DNA of 64,000 bases from an uncultured Lachnospiraceae bacterium (GTDB lineage: Bacteria; Bacillota; Clostridia; Lachnospirales; Lachnospiraceae), in the NCBI GenBank assembly GCA_947594855.1, contig CANQEL010000011.1:1-64000 (forward strand), written 5' to 3'. Positions 38,336 through 46,787 of this stretch are shown here, piece after piece; positions within the stretch are counted from its first letter, which is position 1, and each line of letters begins with the position of its first letter. The position numbers were made by a program, and so were the translations under genes. Under the pieces are notes generated by a model, which was given only the letters and a program-made list of their open reading frames with translations, did not search any database and was not told where the DNA came from.

Positions 38336-39566
38336 TGTTTCCTCCCCTTCCTTTTATACTCTTCTTTGCTGCCGTAAACATCTGCGTAAGGCTTCTTTTT
38401 GCAGGGCACACATATGTACATTTTCCACACTCCATGCATTTCATTCCGCCAATCCTTACATATGCCTCATAATCATTGTTTAATGCATATTCAGCCATAA
38501 TAAGCGGCATGAGTCTGTTTGGGCAGGCCGATACACATCTTCCGCACCTTATACAGGGCGTAGTCCTGCACGCGGACACTTCATCATTCAAAAAGCATAT
38601 CAGCGCCGAAGTCGTTTTAGTCACAAAGGAGTCCATATTATATACCGCTTTGCCCATCATAGGGCCTCCGGTTATAATCTTTTTACACTCTCCTTTAAAC
38701 CCTCCGGCTGCCAAAATCAGTTCAGTAAAACCTGTGCCGGTTTTTACCTTCAGGTTGCATGGCGAGCGGACCGCATCTCCCGTAACGGTTACTATCCTCT
38801 CCGTAAGCGGTATTGATTCACATACCGCATCATTTATTGCTTTTACCGTGGAAACATTACATACCATATATCCTCTGTCGGCAGGCAGGATATCCATACC
38901 TATTTTTTCCCCTGCAACCGAATATATAATCTGCCTTTCCGCTCCCTGCGGATATCTGGAGTTTAAAAGCTTTACCTTTATATTTTTTATATGTTTTACT
39001 TTTTTCAAAAATATATCTGCTGCCTCTCTTTTGTTATCCTCAATTGCTATAACAGCCGATGCGTTTTTATACAGTCTGAGAAGAACCAGTATACCTGAAA
39101 GTATTTTACTGCTTTCTGAAACCATAAGGGCAAAATCAGGCGAAATATATGGTTCACATTCCGCTCCATTTATTATCAAAAGCCTGATATTATCATTATT
39201 TTTGCAGGCGAGCTTTACATGGGTAGGGAAACCTGCCCCGCCCATTCCGACAACGCCTGCATCATATATGTGCTTTATTATTTCTTTTTCGCTCATTCTG
39301 ATAATACTGCGTTTTTGCCCATATCCTTTTACAGGTGTATACATACCGTCATTTTTTACCGCTATATGGCTTCCTGCCTTTACATCTGTAACTTCTCCCG
39401 ATACTGACGACAGGATATTTGCAGATATTTTTCCGTCTGCCCTTGCTATTTTCTGTCCCATGCATATTTTTTCACCTGTTCTTACAACCGGCTCCGCACA
39501 TTTCCCTATATGCTGTGATAATGAATAACACAACTCTTTTCCGGGCGCACATTTTTTTATATCCAC
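38328..39566 (-). CDS. rnfC: Rnf complex subunit RnfC (NADH/FMN, iron-sulfur)
   Basis: Peripheral subunit carrying FMN, the NADH site and two 4Fe-4S clusters. The glycine-rich GVVGMGGAGFPTHVK motif (FMN/NADH part) is near residue 105 and INGAECEPY follows. The C-terminus has two ferredoxin motifs, CIRCGRCVSACP and CMECGKCTYVCP. The start is GTG 39566, eight bases after AGGG; an ATG three bases upstream is out of frame. It follows spoIIID by only 12 bases. Confidence 0.94.
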   Translation of the reverse strand: MDIKKCAPGKELCYSLSQHIGKCAEPVVRTGEKICMGQKIARADGKISANILSSVSGEVTDVKAGSHIAVKNDGMYTPVKGYGQKRSIIRMSEKEIIKHIYDAGVVGMGGAGFPTHVKLACKNNDNIRLLIINGAECEPYISPDFALMVSESSKILSGILVLLRLYKNASAVIAIEDNKREAADIFLKKVKHIKNIKVKLLNSRYPQGAERQIIYSVAGEKIGMDILPADRGYMVCNVSTVKAINDAVCESIPLTERIVTVTGDAVRSPCNLKVKTGTGFTELILAAGGFKGECKKIITGGPMMGKAVYNMDSFVTKTTSALICFLNDEVSACRTTPCIRCGRCVSACPNRLMPLIMAEYALNNDYEAYVRIGGMKCMECGKCTYVCPAKRSLTQMFTAAKKSIKGRGGNSA

Positions 39567-39578
39567 ATTTTAAGCCCT

Positions 39579-39842
39579 TTACGAAAACTTAGACCTTTCT
39601 CTCATATATTTATCTTTTGTCGCCATACCTCCGCGTATATGCCTTTCTGACTTATTTATGTCCAGCACCTGCCTTGCGCGCGCTGCCAGCGCGGGATTAA
39701 TCATAAACAAGCGTTCTGTTACATCTTTATGTACCGTACTTTTGCTAATACCGAATTTTTTAGCCGTCTGTCTTACCGTTGCATTAGATTCAATGATATA
39801 ATTTGCAATCTGAATAGCCCTTTCTTCTATATACTCTTTCAC
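39579..39842 (-). CDS. spoIIID: Sporulation transcriptional regulator SpoIIID
   Basis: An 87-residue DNA-binding protein with the SpoIIID helix-turn-helix (about residues 20-45, TVRQTAKKFGISKSTVHKDV) and the basic C-terminal helix (about 60-80). SpoIIID switches mother-cell gene expression between sigma-E and sigma-K. A sigma-E-like promoter lies 32 bases upstream. Unusually, rnfC begins 12 bases after its stop, with no terminator between them. Confidence 0.95.
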   Translation of the reverse strand: MKEYIEERAIQIANYIIESNATVRQTAKKFGISKSTVHKDVTERLFMINPALAARARQVLDINKSERHIRGGMATKDKYMRERSKFS

Positions 39843-39873
39843 AAAATATCACCTTATATTATACATTCTGTAT

Positions 39874-39903
39874 ATTGTATGAATGGACATATCCGGTTAT
39901 GAC
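39874..39903 (-). promoter_or_regulatory. Sigma-E-like promoter of spoIIID
   Basis: Minus strand: GTCATAA (39903-39897), 15 bases, CATACAAT (39881-39874). The -10 is a full match to the sigma-E pattern CATACANT and the -35 fits its AT-rich ATA core. spoIIID is a sigma-E gene in Bacillus, which supports the call. Confidence 0.6.
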
Positions 39904-40051
39904 TTATACATTTCCAATCTAAAATTCAAATCTAAAAACATATTTTTTATTTACTTATTTTATTATTGTGATATAATTTTAATATTATAATATAATTACA
40001 TCAGAATAAAATCTGATAAATATTATATAACAGGAGGAGGTGTGCAGTATT

Positions 40052-42331
40052 ATGGATAAAAAAGATAAACTCGCCGCAAGATTAAATATAATTAATCTTA
40101 TTACCTTTCTGATTGTCGTGCCGTCTCTGATAATCACGCTTATATTCGTACTCGCCACAGGCTCGTCGCTCGGAGTGCAATCCCGTCAGAACAGGGAAAT
40201 GTCAGATTATAATACAGGCTGGCAGATTGCAGGTACGGAAAAACGTACTTATATCACTCTTCCCCAGACATTTGAATCGGATGAAGCTACAATAACGCGC
40301 GCTATCATACCTGAACTGAACAATAACATGGTCCTTGTATTTCCAAATAACCGCCAGGTAATAGAAGTAAGCACTGACACGGAAGAGGGCGTTATATATT
40401 CTTCCAACGACCATGATTTTATACTTCCCTGTATTACCGACCATTACTGTATGGTTGAGCTCCCTACAAGCCGTACATTATATCATATAACAATAAAGTT
40501 TAAAAATTACGAAGAAGATACCTGCTATGTTCCGGGATTCAAAATCGGCTCCCTTTTTGCCGCATATACATATATAGCATCCCTTGATCTGATTTCTATT
40601 ATAAATATTATAATATTATTTATAATTACCGTAATACTTATATTCTTTGCAATATCCACATCTGCAAGGCATATGTTTGACGCACGTATATCAAGCCTGA
40701 TTATATTTACGGTATGCTCGCTGCTTCTGACAGCATCCTCTTCTTCTATTTCGGAACTTACTCCGCTAAGGCCTGAGATTTCCGCAAGCATTACCTATTT
40801 TGTAATTATGCTGATTCCTATACCAACTCTTCACTACATATGGTATACAACCGGAAATAAATATAATGCCTTTAATATAATGACTGTAGTATGCCGGATT
40901 AATATAATAACGCAGCTTATTATCGGCCTGTTTACCGATATAAGCGCATCAGTCATGCTTATACCTACCTGTATAATTATTATATTGTCTCTGGTTATAT
41001 GCCTCATTTATACAAATAAAGAATATATTTCCAACCCGTCAAGATATAACGCTGCAATTCTTATATCAACTTTTATTATGTCAGTCATAATTGCATTTAT
41101 TATGATAATGTACAAAATTACAGCCAACCCGTACCATAGGCTTATGCAGTTTATATTAACCGTATTCTGCGCAGTCCATTTTGTTACCGTAGTGATTTCA
41201 ATACGCCGGAGGATGGCAAAAGCAAGAGAAACCGAACAGGAACTTACAGTATATACAAAGCTGTCCAAAAAAGACTTCCTTACCGGTCTCGATAACCGCT
41301 ATTCTTTTGACCACGACATAGAATCTATAATGCAGGAGATTCCTGAGGATTCTGATATTGTCCTGATTATGCTCGATTTAAACGGTCTCAAATATACCAA
41401 CGACTCACATGGGCATCTTGCAGGAGACGACCTTATAAAACGCGCCGCTTCATGTATTACCAATGCATATAAGGATATTGGTACAGGATATCGTATCGGC
41501 GGCGATGAATTTGCAGTAATGATTCCTAATTGTACCTATGATGATGACGGTCTGAAATCCCTGCTTGAAACTGTTATTGCCGAAGATAACAAGTCGCATG
41601 CACTTGCCTTATCCATGGCGCTTGGCATAAGCCATATGCGCGATGAATCCGGTGCGCGTATCAATATAAGCAAATGGAAAGATATTGCCGATATGAATAT
41701 GTACCGCAATAAGCAGGAACAGAAATCAGGCACAAAATATTTTGAAACACCGGAAATTCTCGATATAATGAACTGTATCGTAACCAGCATAGAAGAAAAA
41801 GACCCCTATACCGCAAAACATTCTTCCAGAACCCGTCTTATCTCAGAATTTCTTGCGACAAAACTGGGGCTGTCGCCAAAGACTATATCCGATACACGCA
41901 TAGCCGCCAATCTTCACGATATCGGCAAACTTGCAATACCCGATGCAATTCTTAATAAACCCGGCAGGCTTACGGATGAAGAATTCAAAATCATGAAAGA
42001 CCATGCTGCTCTGGGCGCCAAAATTATTGACAGCTCAAACAGTATGAAAGACATTGCCAATGCAATACGCCACCACCATGAACGCTGGGATGGAAAAGGA
42101 TATCCTGACGGGCTCTCCCATAAAGATATACCTACTATTTCAAGAATCATTGCCATTGCTGATTCTATTGATGCAATGACCTCCAACAGGGTATACAGGG
42201 AATCTTTCGGTCTTGAATACTGCCACAGCGAGATTGAAAAGAACCTCGGAATAATGTATGACCCGGTTATAGGCCGCGTTGCCCTTGATAACTGGAACGA
42301 AATTGAAAAAATAGTACTTGACAATAAATAA
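40052..42331 (+). CDS. Membrane GGDEF/HD-GYP c-di-GMP protein
   Basis: A 759-residue protein. Order: membrane segment (about 12-35), an extracytoplasmic beta-rich domain (about 36-165), about seven membrane segments (about 170-385), a GGDEF domain with intact GGDEF (about 483-487), and an HD-GYP domain with HDIGK (about 622-626), the HHERWDGKGYPDG block near 685 and RIIAIADSIDAMTS. GGDEF makes c-di-GMP and HD-GYP degrades it; both sets of key residues look intact. ATG 40052 follows AGGAGGAGG; the upstream GTG is too close. It is divergent from spoIIID. The signal is unknown. Confidence 0.92.
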   Translation: MDKKDKLAARLNIINLITFLIVVPSLIITLIFVLATGSSLGVQSRQNREMSDYNTGWQIAGTEKRTYITLPQTFESDEATITRAIIPELNNNMVLVFPNNRQVIEVSTDTEEGVIYSSNDHDFILPCITDHYCMVELPTSRTLYHITIKFKNYEEDTCYVPGFKIGSLFAAYTYIASLDLISIINIIILFIITVILIFFAISTSARHMFDARISSLIIFTVCSLLLTASSSSISELTPLRPEISASITYFVIMLIPIPTLHYIWYTTGNKYNAFNIMTVVCRINIITQLIIGLFTDISASVMLIPTCIIIILSLVICLIYTNKEYISNPSRYNAAILISTFIMSVIIAFIMIMYKITANPYHRLMQFILTVFCAVHFVTVVISIRRRMAKARETEQELTVYTKLSKKDFLTGLDNRYSFDHDIESIMQEIPEDSDIVLIMLDLNGLKYTNDSHGHLAGDDLIKRAASCITNAYKDIGTGYRIGGDEFAVMIPNCTYDDDGLKSLLETVIAEDNKSHALALSMALGISHMRDESGARINISKWKDIADMNMYRNKQEQKSGTKYFETPEILDIMNCIVTSIEEKDPYTAKHSSRTRLISEFLATKLGLSPKTISDTRIAANLHDIGKLAIPDAILNKPGRLTDEEFKIMKDHAALGAKIIDSSNSMKDIANAIRHHHERWDGKGYPDGLSHKDIPTISRIIAIADSIDAMTSNRVYRESFGLEYCHSEIEKNLGIMYDPVIGRVALDNWNEIEKIVLDNK

Positions 42332-42338
42332 AATAATT

Positions 42339-42361
42339 CATTACCGTCAATCAGGGTAATG
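42339..42361. terminator. Weak hairpin between convergent genes
   Basis: A 7-bp stem CATTACC/GGTAATG in the 47 bases between the c-di-GMP gene and fic. There is no T-run on either side, so termination is uncertain. Confidence 0.3.
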
Positions 42362-42378
42362 TGAGAAACTTTATCCTG

Positions 42379-42984
42379 CTACAATTCTTCTGCCTTGAAG
42401 GCTGTATATCCCTCGTAGTAGTAACTGTGGTCGATGCCTTTCATATAAACCACACGGCTATTGATATCATCGGTCAAAGCGTTTTTAAGCAGGTGCTTAA
42501 TTTCGATATCTTTAATTGGGCTGCGCTCCATAGCGAGCAGGTAGTCCTCTTTATCCACCTTACTCCAATCTACAACCTTGCCGAGTTTTTTTTTGAAAAT
42601 GCAATCTACCCAAATACGAGTGCTGCGTCCATTTCCTTCTCTGAAAGGGTGGGCGATATTCATTTCCACATACTTTTCAACAATCTCATCAAAAGTGGAC
42701 TGCGGCATCTTGTCAATATTCTTAAGTGCCGCTTCAAGATACATTAAAGGAACGAAACGAAAATTTTCTTTTGCAAGGTTAACCGTTCTCAGCTTGCCCG
42801 CAAAGTCATAAATTTCGTCAAAAAGATACTTATGAATTGCTTTCAGTGCAGAAAAGGTTCCCGCTTCCAGCTTGTCAAGCTTTCCGCTTTCAAAAAGTTC
42901 CAACGCCTTTTTCTTACTAATCCGTTCTTCCTCACGAGCAAGCTCGGAAGAGCTCGTAAGGCCTAATTTATTTTCAAGCGCCAT
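42379..42984 (-). CDS. Class III Fic-domain protein (AMP transferase)
   Basis: A 201-residue single-domain Fic protein. The active-site motif HPFREGNGR is canonical (His112 to Arg120), so transfer of AMP from ATP to a protein target is expected. Near the C-terminus S187-Y-Y-Y-E191-G fits the inhibitory (S/T)xxxE(G/N) helix, here on the same chain, which defines class III proteins such as the Neisseria NmFic type. Known relatives modify DNA gyrase and can stop growth; the target here is inferred. No antitoxin gene is needed or seen. It has its own promoter and GGAGG site and sits as a single gene between unrelated loci. Confidence 0.9.
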   Translation of the reverse strand: MALENKLGLTSSSELAREEERISKKKALELFESGKLDKLEAGTFSALKAIHKYLFDEIYDFAGKLRTVNLAKENFRFVPLMYLEAALKNIDKMPQSTFDEIVEKYVEMNIAHPFREGNGRSTRIWVDCIFKKKLGKVVDWSKVDKEDYLLAMERSPIKDIEIKHLLKNALTDDINSRVVYMKGIDHSYYYEGYTAFKAEEL

Positions 42985-43024
42985 AGCGCACCTCCAAATT
43001 CAAAAGCACCACATTATGTAATAT

Positions 43025-43053
43025 ATTATATTAATGTTATCGTAAAAAATCAA
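43025..43053 (-). promoter_or_regulatory. fic promoter
   Basis: TTGATT (43053-43048), 17-base spacer, perfect -10 TATAAT (43030-43025), about 40 bases before the fic start. Confidence 0.7.
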
Positions 43054-43066
43054 GATTAATACGGTT

Positions 43067-43222
43067 TTATTTCCTTCCGCATCTGCGGCAGCCATCTCCC
43101 ATCGGACATGACATACAGCTGCCGCCACATGAGGATTTACCATTTTTCTTTGATTTAACAAGATATATGATAACCATAATTACTATTACTAAAACTATAC
43201 CACCCACAATATAGCTGCCCAT
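43067..43222 (-). CDS. FeoB-associated Cys-rich membrane protein
   Basis: A 51-residue protein starting MGSYIVGGIVLVIVIM. It has one membrane segment (about residues 5-22) and a short tail with five cysteines (C32, C36, C39, C45, C48). Such small proteins commonly follow feoB and are thought to assist ferrous iron transport, perhaps by binding iron; the role is not proven. GGAG lies before the ATG. It follows feoB by 23 bases. Confidence 0.85.
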   Translation of the reverse strand: MGSYIVGGIVLVIVIMVIIYLVKSKKNGKSSCGGSCMSCPMGDGCRRCGRK

Positions 43223-43245
43223 ATATAATTTCTCCTTTATATATA

Positions 43246-45636
43246 TTACACTCCGGCAGTAAGTTTATCAGACTCATTATAAGGCCTGCACAGCATATAT
43301 ATAATTAATATAGCTGCTGCTACGGCAAATATAAGTCCTGCCACATTTACAGCCCCTGTTACAAGAAGCCCTATCTGATTTACTATAAGCGCTATCGCAT
43401 ACGCGAATACGCATTGATATCCTATTGCAAACCAGGTCCATTTTGCGCTGTTCATTTCCCTTCTTATTGCTCCGATTGCTGCAAAGCATGGTGCGCACAA
43501 AAGATTGAATATCAGGAAAGCATATGCCGAAAGCTGTGTCATTCCTTCAAAATCCAAAACACCGAACACTCCGACAACCTCTTCTTTTGCCACAAGTCCC
43601 ATTATCGTTGCTATCGTTGCCCTTATATTGCCAAATCCAAGCGGCACAAATATAAAGCTTATCGCATTGCCGATAATTCCAAGTATGCTATTCTCAAGCT
43701 CCATATCCGGATTAAACCCAAACTTTCCACTCTCCACTCCAAAGCATGAACCTGCCCATATTATAATAGATGACAGAAGGATAATCGTACCCGCCTTTTT
43801 AATAAACGACCATGCACGCTCCCACATGCTTCTTAATACATTGGATACTGTAGGCCAGTGATATGCCGGAAGTTCCATAACGAATGGCGCCGGGTCTCCT
43901 GCAAACATCTTTGTCTTCTTAAGCATTATACCCGATGTTACTATTGCAAATACACCAAGGAAATATGCGCTTGGCGCAACCCACCAGGCTCCGTTAAAAA
44001 GCGCGGTAGCTATAAGCGCTATTATAGGAAGTTTTGCGCCGCACGGGATAAATGTAGTAGTCATAATCGTCATCTTGCGGTCACGGTCATTCTCGATTGT
44101 CCTTGACGCCATAACTCCTGGAACCCCGCATCCCGTACCTATAAGCATAGGTATAAATGATTTTCCCGAAAGTCCGAACTTACGGAATATCCTGTCCATA
44201 ATAAATGCTATACGCGCCATATATCCGCAGGATTCAAGAAATGCAAGGAATATAAAGAGTACTAACATTTGCGGCACGAATCCGAGAACTGCTCCAACGC
44301 CGCCTATAATACCATCAATTATAAGCCCTTTAAGCCACTCCGCGCATCCTATAGCGTCAAGACCTTTTTCCGCCAGTACCGGCACTCCCGGAACCCATAC
44401 TCCGTATTCAGATGTATCCGGAGCATTTTCCATAGCCGCATCATATATGTCCGCAACGGCATAACCTTCCTCTTCAAATGCGTCTACATATGTACCGAAC
44501 TCTTCATCAAATGTTCCAAAATCTTCATCCTCTATAGCTGCAAGGACATCATCCGCTCCGGTTACTCCCGCATCTTTTGCCTGTTTAATCGTCGATACCA
44601 TATCTTCTGTCCATATATTATTTACCGCATATTCAGCCATATCTTTTTCATACTGCGCGCTTCCTATGCCAAACAGATGCCAGCCGTCTCCAAACAGTCC
44701 GTCGTTAGCCCAGTCTGTCGCCCATGAGCCTACAGTAGATACCGATATGTAATATACAAGTATCATAACTACGGCGAATATCGGAAGCGCCGCAAACCTG
44801 TTCGTAACTACCTTATCAATCTTATCAGATACCGTAAGCTTATTTTTTCTCTTTTTCTTATAAGAACCTTTCATAAGCGAAGCAATATATATGTATCTTT
44901 CATTGGTAATAATGCTTTCCGCATCATCATCCAGTTCTTCTTCTGCGGCGACAATGTCGCTTTCAATATGTTTCAGCACTTCGGGATTAATATTAATCCT
45001 TTCAAGCGCTTTTTCATCACGCTCAAATATTTTAATCGCATACCATCTCTGCTCATTAGCCGGCATATCGTGAAGCGCAGCCTCTTCAATATGTGCGATT
45101 GCATGTTCCACAGCGCCGGAAAACGTATGCATTGGCACCATGCTTCCTTTACTCGCAGCCTTAATCGCTGCTTCTGCTGCCTCCATTACGCCTTCGCCTT
45201 TCAATGCTGATATTTCAACAACATCGCATCCAAGTTCCCTGGAAAGCTCTTTAATATTTATTACATCGCCGTTTTTCCTGACAACATCCATCATATTGAC
45301 AGCTACAACAAGAGGTATTCCAAGTTCTGCAAGCTGTGTCGTAAGGTACAGATTTCTTTCAAGGTTGGTACCGTCTACAATATTAAGTATTGCATCGGGT
45401 CTTTCTCCTATAAGATAATTTCTTGCAACAACTTCCTCAAGAGTATATGGCGAAAGTGAATACACGCCCGGGAGGTCTGTTATTGTAACTCCGTCATGTT
45501 TTTTTAGTTTACCTTCCTTTTTTTCAACCGTTACGCCCGGCCAGTTTCCTACAAACTGGTTGGAACCTGTAAGCGAATTGAACAGCGTAGTCTTACCGCT
45601 GTTAGGATTACCAGCAAGAGCTATTTTAATATTCAT
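43246..45636 (-). CDS. feoB: Ferrous iron transport protein B
   Basis: Membrane Fe2+ transporter of 796 residues with an N-terminal G domain: P-loop GNPNSGKT (9-16), switch region GNWPGVTVE, DLPGVYSL and NMMD. The GDI-like helical part follows (about 170-260), then two Gate motifs with conserved cysteines (GYMARIAFIMDR, GTGCGVPG, PCGAKLPI) in the membrane part. Between the first gate helix and the conserved GLIIDGIIGGVG stretch is an acidic extracytoplasmic insert of about 100 residues (about 320-425), larger than in E. coli FeoB. It lies in an operon with two feoA genes and a Cys-rich protein. Confidence 0.96.
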   Translation of the reverse strand: MNIKIALAGNPNSGKTTLFNSLTGSNQFVGNWPGVTVEKKEGKLKKHDGVTITDLPGVYSLSPYTLEEVVARNYLIGERPDAILNIVDGTNLERNLYLTTQLAELGIPLVVAVNMMDVVRKNGDVINIKELSRELGCDVVEISALKGEGVMEAAEAAIKAASKGSMVPMHTFSGAVEHAIAHIEEAALHDMPANEQRWYAIKIFERDEKALERININPEVLKHIESDIVAAEEELDDDAESIITNERYIYIASLMKGSYKKKRKNKLTVSDKIDKVVTNRFAALPIFAVVMILVYYISVSTVGSWATDWANDGLFGDGWHLFGIGSAQYEKDMAEYAVNNIWTEDMVSTIKQAKDAGVTGADDVLAAIEDEDFGTFDEEFGTYVDAFEEEGYAVADIYDAAMENAPDTSEYGVWVPGVPVLAEKGLDAIGCAEWLKGLIIDGIIGGVGAVLGFVPQMLVLFIFLAFLESCGYMARIAFIMDRIFRKFGLSGKSFIPMLIGTGCGVPGVMASRTIENDRDRKMTIMTTTFIPCGAKLPIIALIATALFNGAWWVAPSAYFLGVFAIVTSGIMLKKTKMFAGDPAPFVMELPAYHWPTVSNVLRSMWERAWSFIKKAGTIILLSSIIIWAGSCFGVESGKFGFNPDMELENSILGIIGNAISFIFVPLGFGNIRATIATIMGLVAKEEVVGVFGVLDFEGMTQLSAYAFLIFNLLCAPCFAAIGAIRREMNSAKWTWFAIGYQCVFAYAIALIVNQIGLLVTGAVNVAGLIFAVAAAILIIYMLCRPYNESDKLTAGV

Positions 45637-45656
45637 TATTTTTTCCTACCTTTCTT

Positions 45657-45884
45657 CTATATGTTTTCAACTTCTATCATATCCGCATCAGCTTTTCTGA
45701 GGGATAATTCATAGCCTCGTACAGTAATTTCAACAGGGTCGCCCAAAGGCGCAACTTTCCTTACGTCAATCTGAACGCCCTTTGTTATTCCCATGTCCAT
45801 TATGCGCCGTTTGACTGCGCCTTCGCCATGAAGTTTTACTACTTTTACCTTATCGCCTACTTTAGCCTGTCTTAATGTCTGCAT
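45657..45884 (-). CDS. feoA: FeoA-family protein (proximal)
   Basis: A 75-residue SH3-like FeoA protein with the patterns KVVKLHGEGAVKRRIMDMGITKG and PLGDPVEITVRGYELSLRKADA (given in outline). FeoA is thought to help FeoB on the cytoplasmic side. It lies 20 bases before feoB. Confidence 0.9.
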   Translation of the reverse strand: MQTLRQAKVGDKVKVVKLHGEGAVKRRIMDMGITKGVQIDVRKVAPLGDPVEITVRGYELSLRKADADMIEVENI

Positions 45885-45901
45885 TTTCTTATCCTCCTAT
45901 A

Positions 45902-46114
45902 TCAAACCATAATTTTCTGTGCCATTTCCCGGCTTACGGCAACTCGTGATTCCTTTATATTGACTATCACATTGCCGCCTATTGCGCTGACTACAGTAAC
46001 ACTGCTTCCTGCAACAAATCCCAGGTCTTCGAGATGTTTCTTTATATCAGGCTTCCCACCAATACGCTTTATAATATTTTCTTCTCCTATGTCTGCTAGT
46101 GTAAGTGGCATCAT
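45902..46114 (-). CDS. FeoA-family protein (distal)
   Basis: A second FeoA-like protein of 70 residues, with KHLEDLGFVAGSSVTVVS and VIVNIKESRVAVSREMAQKI patterns. It is first in the feo operon, after a leader with three palindromic operators. Two separate FeoA proteins before FeoB are common in Clostridia. Confidence 0.88.
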   Translation of the reverse strand: MMPLTLADIGEENIIKRIGGKPDIKKHLEDLGFVAGSSVTVVSAIGGNVIVNIKESRVAVSREMAQKIMV

Positions 46115-46145
46115 AAAATATCCTTCCTCATTTATTATTTATTAT

Positions 46146-46161
46146 GTTAGCTTACGCTAAC
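46146..46161. promoter_or_regulatory. DtxR-type operator 1
   Basis: Palindrome GTTAGCTTACGCTAAC in the feo leader, about 30 bases before the first feoA start. It resembles known iron-dependent repressor sites (TTAGGTTAG-like). Confidence 0.65.
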
Positions 46162-46202
46162 TTATAACCTTTAAAAAAGAGTCTCCGCATGAAACCCTGT
46201 TC

Positions 46203-46218
46203 GTTAGCATACGCTAAC
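46203..46218. promoter_or_regulatory. DtxR-type operator 2
   Basis: Palindrome GTTAGCATACGCTAAC, differing at one base from operator 1, in the feo leader about 40 bases downstream of the promoter. Confidence 0.65.
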
Positions 46219-46236
46219 CACTCCCGTAAAAATATA

Positions 46237-46252
46237 GTTAGTGTCAGCTAAC
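46237..46252. promoter_or_regulatory. DtxR-type operator 3
   Basis: Palindrome GTTAGTGTCAGCTAAC (an 18-base version is AGTTAG...CTAACT). It overlaps the expected start of the feo transcript (about 46254), so a bound repressor would block initiation. Confidence 0.65.
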
Positions 46253-46260
46253 TATTAATT

Positions 46261-46289
46261 ATTATATTCATGTCCTTTACATTTGTCAA
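46261..46289 (-). promoter_or_regulatory. feo operon promoter
   Basis: A full consensus promoter: TTGACA (46289-46284), 17-base spacer, TATAAT (46266-46261). Such a strong promoter needs tight repression, which the three operators can provide. Confidence 0.85.
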
Positions 46290-46317
46290 CAACAAATTTA
46301 CATTTAACACCAAATTC

Positions 46318-46346
46318 TTGTAAATATTATTAATCTGTGCTATTAT
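46318..46346 (+). promoter_or_regulatory. Promoter of the DtxR-type regulator
   Basis: TTGTAA (46318-46323), 17-base spacer, TATTAT (46341-46346) with TGC upstream as an extended -10. No operator palindrome overlaps it. Confidence 0.65.
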
Positions 46347-46372
46347 TTTTTATGTAAAAGGGGGGTATTAAC

Positions 46373-46741
46373 ATGCATTTGCAGGAATCAGGAGAAATGT
46401 ATCTTGAAACAATACTTATATTATCAAATTCACAACCTTCAGTACGCTCAATTGATATTTGCGAATATATGGGATATTCCAAACCCAGTGTAAGCCGTGC
46501 AGTAGGTCTTCTTAAAAAAGGCGGTTATATCACTGTTGACGGAAGCGGTTTTATTACCCTTACTGAAAGTGGCAAATACATAGCCGGTAAAATATATGAG
46601 AGACACACTGTCCTTACCGGATTTCTGATGAGCCTCGGCGTACCGGAAGTTACTGCTGCAGAAGATGCATGTAAGATAGAACACGATATAAGCGATACAT
46701 CATTTGATGCTATTAAAAAAGCAATTAAAAAAGACGCCTGA
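46373..46741 (+). CDS. DtxR/MntR-family metal-dependent repressor
   Basis: A 122-residue regulator with an N-terminal winged helix (about 1-65; helix-turn-helix SIDICEYMGYSKPSVSRAVGLL) and a metal-binding/dimerisation domain (about 70-122) with the E-R-H and C-K-I-E-H-D-I segments that hold the metal ligands. There is no SH3 domain, so it is the short MntR-like form. Its divergent place next to the feo operon and its operators suggests an Fe2+-responsive repressor; Mn2+ sensing cannot be excluded. Confidence 0.9.
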   Translation: MHLQESGEMYLETILILSNSQPSVRSIDICEYMGYSKPSVSRAVGLLKKGGYITVDGSGFITLTESGKYIAGKIYERHTVLTGFLMSLGVPEVTAAEDACKIEHDISDTSFDAIKKAIKKDA

Positions 46742-46754
46742 ACATAAAAGAAAC

Positions 46755-46787
46755 GATGCTCCTTTAATCGGGAGCATCTTCTTTTTC
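46755..46787 (+). terminator. Terminator of the DtxR-type gene
   Basis: An 8-bp stem GATGCTCC/GGAGCATC (46755-46762 with 46771-46778) followed by TTCTTTTTC. It overlaps the last codons of the convergent gene that ends at 46764. Confidence 0.8.

Noticed and set aside
38476-39528. Plus-strand open frame of 350 codons over rnfC
   Set aside because: Long only because the opposite strand is a real gene; no ribosome binding site, no recognised motif.
39904-40051. c-di-GMP riboswitch before the GGDEF/HD-GYP gene
   Set aside because: The region is very AT-rich and shows none of the conserved riboswitch segments.
42339-42361. Strong terminator between the c-di-GMP gene and fic
   Set aside because: Stem is only 7 bp and there is no T-run on either strand; kept only as a weak hairpin.
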